Assembly (NCBI RefSeq): GCF_028747205.1
Contig: NZ_CP112880.1
Location: 806,001 to 870,000 of the forward strand
Source of the DNA: Streptomyces sp. CA-278952
GTDB taxonomy: Bacteria > Actinomycetota > Actinomycetes > Streptomycetales > Streptomycetaceae
DNA: 64,000 nt
Direction of reading: 5' to 3'
Shown: piece after piece, positions 9,036-15,865 of the stretch
Layout of the letters: every line of letters begins with the position of its first letter
How positions within the stretch are numbered: position 1 is the first letter of the stretch
The notes under the pieces: model-generated
The model's database searches: none
Seen by the model: only the letters and a program-made list of their open reading frames with translations
Told to the model about the DNA's origin: nothing
Program-made: the position numbers and the translations under genes

Positions 9036-9959
9036 ATGGACCTGACGATTCTCTACCGGGGCCCGCTCGCCTCCTGCGACTACGACTGTCCGTACTGCCC
9101 GTTCGCCAAGCGGCGGGACAGCCGCGCGCAGCTCACGGCGGACCGGGAGGCGCTGGAGCGGTTCACCGGCTGGGCCGCGGAGCGGACCGGTGACCGGCTG
9201 TCCGTGCTGTTCACCCCGTGGGGCGAGGGCCTGGTGCGCTCCTGGTACCGGCGGGCGCTGACCGATCTCTCACGGCTGCCGCACATCGGGCGGGTGGCGA
9301 TCCAGACGAACCTGAGCGGCCGCACCGACTGGCTGGCCGACGCCGATCCGGAGCGGGTCGCGCTCTGGTGCACGTACCACCCGGGGCAGACACCGTACGA
9401 GCGGTTCCTGGGCAAGTGCCGGGAGCTGTCCGCGAGGGGAATCCGCTACAGCGTCGGCGTGGTGGGCTTCGACGCCCATCTGGAGGAGGCGCGGCGGTTG
9501 CGGGCGGCGCTGCCGCAGGAGGTCTATCTCTGGGTGAACGCCGCCGAGGGCCACACCTACACCGACGCGGAGGCGGCGCGGTGGACGGAGCTGGATCCGC
9601 TGTTCCCCTACAGCCGTGATCCGCACCGTTCGGCGGGGCTGCCCTGCCGGACGGGCGAGTCGGTGATCTCGGTGGACGGCGACGGCACGGTGCGGCGCTG
9701 TCACTTCGTCAAGGCGGAGCTGGGGAATCTCTACGACGGCAGCTACCGCCGGGCGCTCGGCCCGCGGTCCTGTCCGCTCGCCGTGTGCGACTGCCACATC
9801 GGTTATGTGCATCTGGAGTCGCTGCCGCTGTACGACGTGTTCGCGGGCGGTGTCCTGGAGCGGATACCGGCAGGAAACCCCCCGGCCGGGGGCACGCCGC
9901 CGGTCGGGCTCGTGGTGCCGGGCCCGACCCGGCGTGCGCTTCCCCTGCTGGAGCCCTGA
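9036..9959 (+). CDS. STM4011-family radical SAM protein with C-terminal Cys-rich domain
   Basis: A 307-residue radical SAM protein. The cluster motif is near the very N-terminus: Cys14, Cys18 and Cys21 in SCDYDCPYCPFAK. The C-terminal part has a further set of cysteines (PCRTG, then RRCHF after 17 residues, then SCPLAVCDCHIGY) that could hold an auxiliary iron-sulfur cluster like a twitch/SPASM domain, as found in many peptide-modifying radical SAM enzymes. The segment ISVDGDGTVRRCHF is typical of SPASM-type proteins. It is the last gene of the operon, seven bases after STM4012. The presence of two radical SAM enzymes, an ATP-grasp enzyme and repeat proteins with a common tail suggests protein or peptide modification; this is inference. 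Confidence 0.9.
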   Translation: MDLTILYRGPLASCDYDCPYCPFAKRRDSRAQLTADREALERFTGWAAERTGDRLSVLFTPWGEGLVRSWYRRALTDLSRLPHIGRVAIQTNLSGRTDWLADADPERVALWCTYHPGQTPYERFLGKCRELSARGIRYSVGVVGFDAHLEEARRLRAALPQEVYLWVNAAEGHTYTDAEAARWTELDPLFPYSRDPHRSAGLPCRTGESVISVDGDGTVRRCHFVKAELGNLYDGSYRRALGPRSCPLAVCDCHIGYVHLESLPLYDVFAGGVLERIPAGNPPAGGTPPVGLVVPGPTRRALPLLEP

Positions 9960-9971
9960 CCGGCTCGACGG

Positions 9972-10799
9972 CTACAGCGGCAGGAGGTCCGGGCGCTTCG
10001 CCTCGACATGGTCGCCGGAGGACTCGCCGCGCAGCCGTCGGCCGATCCAGGGCACGAGGTATTCGCGGGCCCACTGGATGTTGTCGCGCCGTGCGTCGAA
10101 GGGGCGGCGCTGAGCCTGCGGCGGCCAGGGCTGGTCGGGGTCGGCGGGCACGTCGTGGCCGAGGACCTGGGCCGCGCGCAGCGCCACGCGGGTGTGGCCC
10201 TCGGGCGACAGGTGCAGCCGGTCGTTGTCCCACGCGCGCCGGTCCTGCACCGAACGCAGCGACCACAGGTCCAGCACGGGGCAGTGGTAGCGGTCGGCGA
10301 TGGCCCGCAGGTGGACGTTGTACGTGGCGATCTTGCCGCGCATGTGGCGCAGCACCGGAACGCCCCGGGTGTCGAAGCCGGTGGTGACCATGACCGTGCC
10401 GACGGCGTTGCTCAGGTCCGCGACCGCCCGCTCGAAGCGCTCGGCGAGGTCGTCGGGGTCGGTGCCGGGGCGGATGATGTCGTTGCCGCCCGCGCAGAAG
10501 CTGACCAGGTCGGGGGCCAGTTCCTTGGCGCGCGGGACCTGCTCCTCGACGATCTGGTCGAGGAGACGTCCTCGTACGGCGAGATTGGCGTAGCGGAAGT
10601 CCCCGTGCGGGAAGTCCTCGGGGCCGGCCGCCCCACCGGGGGCCGGGAGCCGGTCGGCGAGGAGCACCGCGAAGCGGTCCGCCCAGCCGAGATATGTCCC
10701 GCCGGGGCCGGGGTCCCCGACGCCCTCGGTGAAACTGTCGCCAATCGCCGCGTACGACCCGATGGTGTGCTGCTGGTTGTTTCTCGAATCGTCTGCCAC
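9972..10799 (-). CDS. SGNH/GDSL-type esterase
   Basis: A 275-residue SGNH hydrolase. Block I is AAIGDSFTEGVGD (nucleophilic Ser), block III is FCAGGNDII (Gly/Asn oxyanion hole), and block V is DRLHLSPEGH with the catalytic Asp and His. There is no signal peptide, so the enzyme is probably cytoplasmic. GTG 10799 is preferred over GTG 10805 because AGGA lies nine bases upstream of it. It is convergent with the radical SAM operon, with only 12 bases between the stops. The substrate is an ester or acetyl group that cannot be specified from sequence. Confidence 0.9.
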   Translation of the reverse strand: MADDSRNNQQHTIGSYAAIGDSFTEGVGDPGPGGTYLGWADRFAVLLADRLPAPGGAAGPEDFPHGDFRYANLAVRGRLLDQIVEEQVPRAKELAPDLVSFCAGGNDIIRPGTDPDDLAERFERAVADLSNAVGTVMVTTGFDTRGVPVLRHMRGKIATYNVHLRAIADRYHCPVLDLWSLRSVQDRRAWDNDRLHLSPEGHTRVALRAAQVLGHDVPADPDQPWPPQAQRRPFDARRDNIQWAREYLVPWIGRRLRGESSGDHVEAKRPDLLPL

Positions 10800-10906
10800 A
10801 AGCACATATCCTGCATCGTGCGATGTGACCTACGCGACCGTAATACGGGGTTGACGGGTGGTGAGATAGACCACCCGGTCAGTTTTTGGTAAAGCCGGAA
10901 TAAGTG

Positions 10907-10938
10907 GAGGGGCGGTGCGCCGTCGCGCACCGCCCCTC
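10907..10938 (-). terminator. Terminator hairpin downstream of the M23 peptidase gene
   Basis: A perfect 13-base stem, GAGGGGCGGTGCG at 10907-10919 pairing with 10926-10938, has a six-base loop. It lies after the leftward M23 peptidase gene and before the SGNH esterase start. There is no U-tract, as is usual in Streptomyces. Confidence 0.7.
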
Positions 10939-10963
10939 GATCACCTCTCGCCGCGTCCGGTCG

Positions 10964-11014
10964 GACGGAGACGTCAGACGGAGACGTCAGACGGAGACGT
11001 CAGACGGAGACGCC
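10964..11014. repeat. 13-bp tandem repeat (3.8 copies) spanning the M23 peptidase stop codon
   Basis: GACGGAGACGTCA is repeated at 10964, 10977 and 10990, with a partial copy from 11003. On the minus strand the last coding residues and stop (GVSV, TGA at 11002-11000) lie inside the array, so each downstream unit carries another copy of the stop. The unit length of 13 means unit gain or loss leaves the protein end intact. Confidence 0.85.
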
Positions 11015-11956
11015 GTGCTGACGCAGGTACGCGATCGGGTCGATGTCCGAGCCGTAGCTCGGGCCGGTGCGGACCTCGAAGTGCAGGTGCGGACCGGTGG
11101 AGTTGCCGGTGGAGCCGGAGAGGCCGATCTGCTGGCCGCCGGTCACGGTCTGGCCGACGGAGACGTTGAGCGAGGACTGGTGGGCGTACTGGGAGTACAT
11201 GCCGTCCTCGTGCTGGATGACGACCTCGTTGCCGTAGGAGCCGCTGTTGCCGGCCGAGACCACGGTGCCCGGGCCGATGGCGAGGACGGGGGTGCCGGAG
11301 GCGGCCTGGAAGTCCGAGCCGGTGTGGTAGCCGCTGGACCAGCTGGCGCCGGAAGCGCGGTACTGGGTGGTGACGTTGGCGCTGGCCAGCGGGGCGGACC
11401 AGCCGGAGCCGGTGGCCTCGGAGGAGCCGGTCCGCGACGGGCTGTCGGAGCCCTCGGAGTCGTCGGCGGAGACGGTGTCCGCCTTCGGCGCCTCCTTCGG
11501 CGCGGCCTTCGGCGCCGGAGCGGCCTTCTTCGGGGCGGCCTCGGGAGCCGCGGACTTCTCGGCCGGGGCGGAGCCCTTGGCGCCGAGGGTCAGCTTCATG
11601 CCCGGGTGGATCAGGCCGGGGTTCTCGCCGACGGTGGAGCGGTTGTCCTGGTACAGCTTCTCCCAACCGCCCTTGAGCTGGTGCTCGGCCGCGATCTTCG
11701 CCAGGTAGTCGCCGGAGACGACGGCGTACGTCTTCGGGGCGGCCTTCGACGCGGCGGGGGCTGCGGCCGGGGCGGTGTGCGCGGCGGCGACCGAGGCGGC
11801 GGCGGGCTTCGCGGCCGGAGCGGCCTGGTCCGCCGCGTTCGCGACGGTGGCGCCGATGAGCGGGAGGGCGAGTGCGGCGCCGCCGGTCCCTGCGACGAGG
11901 ACGCCGCGGGAGATCGGGCCGGACTTCGGACGGCGGTGCTTACCCGTTGCGGGCAT
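11000..11956 (-). CDS. Secreted LysM/M23 peptidoglycan endopeptidase
   Basis: A 318-residue exported cell-wall hydrolase. Residues 1-41 form a signal peptide with a basic start (KHRRPKSGPISR) and a cleavage site near ANA-AD. A LysM domain spans about 75-124 (TYAVVSGDYLAKIAAEHQL ... GMKLTL). A low-complexity Ala/Pro/Lys linker follows, and the M23 domain occupies about 195-315 with zinc ligands His211 and Asp215 (HTGSD) and the HLHFEV motif (His290, His292). Such enzymes cut peptide cross-links and serve growth, spore germination or wall remodelling. The transcript begins with a ydaO-type c-di-AMP riboswitch, so expression should respond to that nucleotide. The start has a GGAGAGGA ribosome site. 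Confidence 0.93.
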   Translation of the reverse strand: MPATGKHRRPKSGPISRGVLVAGTGGAALALPLIGATVANAADQAAPAAKPAAASVAAAHTAPAAAPAASKAAPKTYAVVSGDYLAKIAAEHQLKGGWEKLYQDNRSTVGENPGLIHPGMKLTLGAKGSAPAEKSAAPEAAPKKAAPAPKAAPKEAPKADTVSADDSEGSDSPSRTGSSEATGSGWSAPLASANVTTQYRASGASWSSGYHTGSDFQAASGTPVLAIGPGTVVSAGNSGSYGNEVVIQHEDGMYSQYAHQSSLNVSVGQTVTGGQQIGLSGSTGNSTGPHLHFEVRTGPSYGSDIDPIAYLRQHGVSV

Positions 11957-11974
11957 GGGAAGTTCCTCTCCGGC

Positions 11975-12140
11975 GCCTGCGAGGTGAGCTGTCGGGTTCG
12001 GGCTGGAGATGCCCGGTCGCGTTGCGGCGACTTCACCCCGAGCCGGTCCGGATCGCTCCGGATCGGCGGCTTACCTGGTTCCCCCGCTCCTGCCACGCGT
12101 GAGTGGGTGGGTGCGAATTCCGGGCGGCGGCAGGATTAGG
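11975..12140 (-). promoter_or_regulatory. ydaO/yuaA c-di-AMP riboswitch
   Basis: The leader, read on the minus strand, contains the conserved blocks of this class in order: GGCAGGAGCGGGGGAACCAG, then GGGGTGAAGTCGCC, then GACCGGGCATCTCC, AGCCCGAACCCGACAGCT and CACCTCGCAGG. It ends about 18 bases before the M23 peptidase start. In Streptomyces, riboswitches of this class sit ahead of cell-wall hydrolase and resuscitation-promoting-factor genes and turn expression off when c-di-AMP is high. The ends given are approximate. Confidence 0.9.
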
Positions 12141-12561
12141 CGGTCCGTCCGGATTGCGGCGACCGTAAACGAGCGAGGACGAGCAGAACAAGCCATCGGT
12201 TGCGCACCGGAATCATCGATTCGATTTCTCCCCGGATTTCCCGTCACCCTCCGTGGATTACGGATCTTGGATTTCCGTGCGGGCAACGGGAATACTCCGG
12301 GGCGAGCTCACCACGGACCGTCACGGATATGATCCCGCTCACCTCCGAAATCCCATCTCCCCCATTAGCGGGGCATGTTCTGCGAAATGCACCAATACGG
12401 ACATGCGGTCGGCCTCGCTGCTGACGCCGGGTCAGATTGGCGGCCTCGGCACTCCGCACCGGGGCGCGACCGTGATGATTTTCCGTCGAATCGATGTCGT
12501 ATCGTCACGGGAGCGCCCTCGTCGGCGAGCCGCGCCGACGCCAGAGATCCCAGGAGCCACC
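12141..12561. other. Intergenic region between the riboswitch and the phosphatase gene
   Basis: I see no convincing gene in these 420 bases. They should hold the divergent promoters for the riboswitch transcript and for the phosphatase. The base composition is noticeably less GC-rich around 12185-12400 than in the neighbouring genes, as expected for promoter DNA. Confidence 0.5.
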
Positions 12562-13374
12562 GTGACGCAACAGGTGCCGCAGGTCCCGCCGACAGAGACC
12601 GTGCTGACCGGAGTCCGCAACTTCCGCGACGTGGGCGGGCTCCCCACCGCGGACGGTCGGCGCACCGCCTTCGGGCGGCTCTACCGGAGCGGCCACCTGG
12701 CGCACGCCACGGCCGAGGACGCGGTCTTCCTCGGCGGGCTCGGGCTGCACACGATCTTCGACTTCCGCCACTCCGCCGACCACCGGCTCGACGGATACGA
12801 CATCGAGCTGGCCGGTGTCCGCAATGTCAGCATTCCGCTCTCGGACCCGGCCGACGGCGCGGAGTTCTGGCGGCTGGTGAGCGACGGGAACATCGAGCAG
12901 CTGCGCTCCGTCCTCGCGGACGGCAAGGGCGTCGACCGCATGATCCGGATGTACCGCGCGACGATTCTGGACCGCACCGCCGAGCACAGCCGGGTGCTGC
13001 ACTCCCTGGCCGAGGACAGCGTCCCCGCCCTGATGCACTGCGCGGCGGGCAAGGACCGGGCCGGTCTCTCGATCGCGGTCGCCCTGCTGGCGGTCGGCGT
13101 CGAGCCGGAGGCGATCGAGGAGGACTACCTCAAGTCGAACGACCTCCACCGCCGCTACGCCGTGAAGCGCTCCGACGCGTCCGGCACCGGCATGTCTCCC
13201 GAGGTGCTGGAGCTGCTGGACCCGCTCTTCGGGGCGCGGCCCGCCTACCTCGCGGCGGCCTTCACGGCCATCGAGGAGAACTGGGGAACGACGGACCGCT
13301 ACCTGTCGGAGGGGCTGAGCGTCTCCCCGGAGACCCGGGAGCGGCTGCGCGAGCGCCTGCTCGACCTGGGCTGA
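12562..13374 (+). CDS. Tyrosine/serine protein phosphatase (DSP/PtpB-like)
   Basis: A 270-residue phosphatase of the Y_phosphatase3 / PtpB type. The N-terminal VRNFRDVGGLPT and RLYRSGHL blocks and the catalytic loop HCAAGKDRAG (Cys160, Arg166 of the CX5R signature) are all present, with DFRHSADHRLDGYD in between. Members remove phosphate from tyrosine, serine or phosphoinositides. There is no signal peptide. The GTG start at 12562 follows CAGGAG with good spacing; the long upstream reading frame is not supported. It stands alone, rightward, opposite the riboswitch-controlled gene. Confidence 0.9.
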   Translation: MTQQVPQVPPTETVLTGVRNFRDVGGLPTADGRRTAFGRLYRSGHLAHATAEDAVFLGGLGLHTIFDFRHSADHRLDGYDIELAGVRNVSIPLSDPADGAEFWRLVSDGNIEQLRSVLADGKGVDRMIRMYRATILDRTAEHSRVLHSLAEDSVPALMHCAAGKDRAGLSIAVALLAVGVEPEAIEEDYLKSNDLHRRYAVKRSDASGTGMSPEVLELLDPLFGARPAYLAAAFTAIEENWGTTDRYLSEGLSVSPETRERLRERLLDLG

Positions 13375-13402
13375 CCCGGACGGGGGGGGCGATCCGTCCG
13401 GG
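13375..13402 (+). terminator. Hairpin after the phosphatase gene
   Basis: CCCGGACGG at 13375-13383 pairs with CCGTCCGGG at 13394-13402 around a G-rich loop, starting right after the stop codon. It probably serves both convergent genes here. Confidence 0.55.
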
Positions 13403-13424
13403 GCGGGCGGTCGTCCGAACGCCG

Positions 13425-13598
13425 TCACTTGCTCCCGGCCACCTCGAAGAGCAGGTAGAGGAAGCCCGCGACGACGTGGCCCGCCACCAAGTAGGCGAAG
13501 AGCCGGATGACGACACCGCGCGGCATCCGCTTCTCCTGCGGGTCCTCGTTCGGGCGGCGGCCGGGGCCCAGCGGGTCGTAGTGCTCGGAATCGGACAT
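13425..13598 (-). CDS. DUF6126-type small membrane protein
   Basis: A 57-residue protein with a hydrophilic N-terminus (SDSEHYDPLGPGRRP, then basic residues) and a single hydrophobic helix near the C-terminus (VIRLFAYLVAGHVVAGFLYLLFEV). It fits the small actinobacterial DUF6126 family, which I recall sitting next to XRE-cupin regulators as here. The ATG at 13598 has a GAGAGGA ribosome site. It lies 65 bases downstream of the regulator gene in the same direction and is probably co-transcribed. The function is unknown; it should sit in the cytoplasmic membrane. Confidence 0.82.
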   Translation of the reverse strand: MSDSEHYDPLGPGRRPNEDPQEKRMPRGVVIRLFAYLVAGHVVAGFLYLLFEVAGSK

Positions 13599-13663
13599 GA
13601 CGGTCCTCTCTGTCGGCCTCGCGGCCGGTGGAGCGAAGGCTGGAGCCGGCCGGGACAGCCGGT

Positions 13664-14281
13664 TCAGCGCGCGTGGAGGGCGCTGCCGAGGCACAGCTCG
13701 GCGGCGGGGCTCTGGAGCAGGGAGTGGACGAAGAGCAGCTCCGCGCCGCAGCGGTCGACGGCCGCGATCCGGTGCGGGGTGAGCGAGTCGAAGTGGGCGC
13801 TGTCGCCGGGTTCGAGGTCGTGCACGGTGTCGCCGAGCCCGATCCGCAGCCGCCCCTCCAGGACGTACAGCCACTCCTCGCCGGGATGGACCCGGACCAG
13901 GTCGCCCTGGGCCCCGTACGGAACGCGCACCCGCAGCGCCTGCATCGCGCGGCCGGACCCGCCGGCCTGCCGGTACATCCAGCCGTCGGCCTCCGCCCCC
14001 TCGAACCCGCCGCCGCGGACGATCGCGTCCCGTTCGGGCGGCTGCTCGCCGAGCAGCTCGGAGACCGTCGTACCGTAGATACGGGCGAGTCCGAGCAGCA
14101 TCGGCAGCGAGGGCTGCCTGCGGCCGGTCTCCAGCCGGGAGAGATGGGCCGGGGAGAGTCCGGCCCGGCCGGCGGCGGTCTCCAGGGTGAGGCCGCGATC
14201 GCGGCGCAGGTCGCGCAGTCGGGGTGCGACGCCGGGGAGCTCGTCCGGCACCCCGGCGTCCGAAGTGTTCATGCCTCCCAT
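13664..14281 (-). CDS. XRE-family regulator with C-terminal cupin domain
   Basis: About 205 residues. An N-terminal helix-turn-helix (LRDLRRDRGLTLETAAGRAGLSPAHLSRLETG) is joined to a C-terminal cupin (VHPGEEWLYVLEGRLRIGLGD, then LEPGDSAHFDSLTPHRI). Regulators of this type sense a small ligand through the cupin barrel and often repress their own operon. The start is ambiguous: ATG 14281 or ATG 14272; a TTG at 14308 is unlikely because it lies within the palindromic operator. A strong palindrome just upstream suggests autoregulation. The DUF6126 membrane protein is its downstream partner. Confidence 0.9.
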   Translation of the reverse strand: MGGMNTSDAGVPDELPGVAPRLRDLRRDRGLTLETAAGRAGLSPAHLSRLETGRRQPSLPMLLGLARIYGTTVSELLGEQPPERDAIVRGGGFEGAEADGWMYRQAGGSGRAMQALRVRVPYGAQGDLVRVHPGEEWLYVLEGRLRIGLGDTVHDLEPGDSAHFDSLTPHRIAAVDRCGAELLFVHSLLQSPAAELCLGSALHAR

Positions 14282-14296
14282 TGGGCCAGGATCTTT

Positions 14297-14328
14297 CCTC
14301 TGAGGCAAATAACTTGCCTCAGAGGCAA
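14297..14328. promoter_or_regulatory. Palindromic operator upstream of the XRE-cupin gene
   Basis: CCTCTGAGGCAA (14297-14308) and TTGCCTCAGAGG (14314-14325) form a perfect 12-base inverted repeat with a five-base AT-rich spacer. The right arm extends to TTGCCTCAGAGGCAA (14314-14328), itself a palindrome. Position and symmetry fit the binding site of the XRE regulator that starts just downstream. The low GC of the spacer may also be part of the promoter. Confidence 0.7.
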
Positions 14329-14333
14329 TTCCC

Positions 14334-14397
14334 GTGTGCCAGGCCGTCAGCGGTTGGCCACTCCTGTGTGCGGGCCGGTCAGCGGTTGGCCACGGCC
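14334..14397. repeat. 32-bp tandem duplication spanning the hpnO stop codon
   Basis: Two adjacent 32-base units (14334-14365 and 14366-14397) share GTGTGC and an exact 16-base block GTCAGCGGTTGGCCAC. The second unit contains the last codons and stop of hpnO (TGA at 14381-14379), so the gene end has been copied downstream and has since diverged slightly. Confidence 0.75.
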
Positions 14398-15776
14398 TGC
14401 TTGACCAGCGTCCGGCCGAAGTCCCACATCAGTCCGCCGCCGCTGTGCGCGTCGTCCATGACGGCCGTGAAGGCCGCCACGAAGCGGTCCACCTCCGCGT
14501 CCCCGATGACCAGCGGCGGGATCAGCTTGATCACTTCCAGGTGGTCGCCGGAGACCTGGGTGAGGATCCGGTGCTTCTGGAGCAGCGGCACCACGACCAT
14601 CTGCGCGAAAAGGCCCTTGCGGGCCGCCTGGAGCATGGTCCAGCGGCTGCGGAGCTTGAGCGAGCCGGGCCGGCCGAACTCGATGCCGATCATCAGCCCG
14701 CGCCCGCGGACCTCGTGCAGCAGCTCGTAGCGGTCCACCAGGGCCGCCAGCCGCTCGCGCAGCAGGTCGCCGGTGCGCCGGGCGTTGGCGACGGTCTCCT
14801 CGTCCTCCATCACCGTCAGGACGGCGAGCCCGGCCGCCATCGCCTGGGCGTTGGAGCCGAAGCTCGCGGAGTGGACGAGGACCCGGTCCATGGAGGAGTA
14901 GACCTTGCGGAAGATCCAGTCCTTGCCGAGGGTCGCGCCGACGGGCACATAGCCGCCGGAGAGCGCCTTGGCGACGCACACCAGATCGGGCTCCACTCCC
15001 TCCTCGTGCTGGTAGGCGTAGAAGTCCCCGGTCCGGCCGAGCCCCGTCTGCACCTCGTCGACGATCAGGAGCGCCTTGTGCCGGTGCAGCAGCTCCTGGG
15101 CCCCGCGCAGATAGCCGGGCGGCGCGGCGTGCACGCCCTTCCCCTGGACGGGCTCCACGACGAGGGCCGCGACGTCGCCCCGCTTCAGCTCACGCCGCAG
15201 CGCCTCCAGGTCGCCCAGCGGGACGGCCGTGTCCGGCAGCAGGGGGGCGAAGCCGTCGCGGAAGCCGCTCTCCCCGTTGACCGAGAGGGAGCCGGTGGTG
15301 AGCCCGTGGAAGGCGTGGTCGCAGTAGAGGACCCTGGGCTTCCCGGTGGCGTAGCGGGCGAATTTCAGCGCCGTCTCGACCGCCTCCGTGCCGCTGTTCC
15401 CGAAGAAGACGCGGTCCAGGTGCGGGCTGTGGGCGAGGAGCTTCTCGGCGAGCAGTCCGGGCAGCGGCTGGCAGTCGAATCGGGTGAGGTCGGCGAGCTG
15501 GGCGTCCAGGACGTCGTGCAACGCCTGACGGACGACGGGGTGGTGGCGGCCCAGGCCCATGACGCCGAATCCGGCGAGCATGTCGAGGTAGTCGTTGCCC
15601 TCCGCGTCCCAGAAGTACGCGCCCTCGGCCCGCTCGTAGACCTTGTCGAAGCCGATGGTGTGCAGCATGCGCGGCAGCTGGTGGTTGAGGTGGCGCGCAT
15701 GCAGGTCGTATCGTTCCGCCCCGCGCTCGGCGAGGAGCCGAGCCAGGTCGAAGCCCTGGGATCCGCCGTCCGTCAT
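14379..15776 (-). CDS. hpnO: Class III aminotransferase of hopanoid side-chain synthesis (HpnO-like)
   Basis: A 465-residue PLP-dependent class III aminotransferase. The cofactor signature is LIVDEVQTGLGRTG (Asp240 contacts the pyridine nitrogen) followed by VCVAKALSGG with the Schiff-base Lys270. Its place as the last gene of the hopanoid operon fits the enzyme that introduces the C-35 amino group to make aminobacteriohopanetriol. The ATG at 15776 has GGGAAGAG upstream; the frame stays open well beyond, into the hpnH gene, but that part is a shadow. It lies 89 bases after hpnH with an imperfect hairpin (about 15811-15845) in the gap. The 3' end is duplicated (see the tandem repeat). Confidence 0.9.
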   Translation of the reverse strand: MTDGGSQGFDLARLLAERGAERYDLHARHLNHQLPRMLHTIGFDKVYERAEGAYFWDAEGNDYLDMLAGFGVMGLGRHHPVVRQALHDVLDAQLADLTRFDCQPLPGLLAEKLLAHSPHLDRVFFGNSGTEAVETALKFARYATGKPRVLYCDHAFHGLTTGSLSVNGESGFRDGFAPLLPDTAVPLGDLEALRRELKRGDVAALVVEPVQGKGVHAAPPGYLRGAQELLHRHKALLIVDEVQTGLGRTGDFYAYQHEEGVEPDLVCVAKALSGGYVPVGATLGKDWIFRKVYSSMDRVLVHSASFGSNAQAMAAGLAVLTVMEDEETVANARRTGDLLRERLAALVDRYELLHEVRGRGLMIGIEFGRPGSLKLRSRWTMLQAARKGLFAQMVVVPLLQKHRILTQVSGDHLEVIKLIPPLVIGDAEVDRFVAAFTAVMDDAHSGGGLMWDFGRTLVKQAVANR

Positions 15777-15865
15777 CGCCCGCTCTTCCCTTCGGGTGTG
15801 CTGCGCCATGGGCCGGCCACCCCGGGAGACCCGTGGCGGCCGGCCGTACCTCGTCGGGCACCGCC

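Noticed and set aside
12343..12405. A 21-codon minus-strand frame (MSVLVHFAEHAPLMGEMGFRR) upstream of the riboswitch
   Set aside because: It has no clear ribosome site and no supporting context. It is probably chance in a promoter region.
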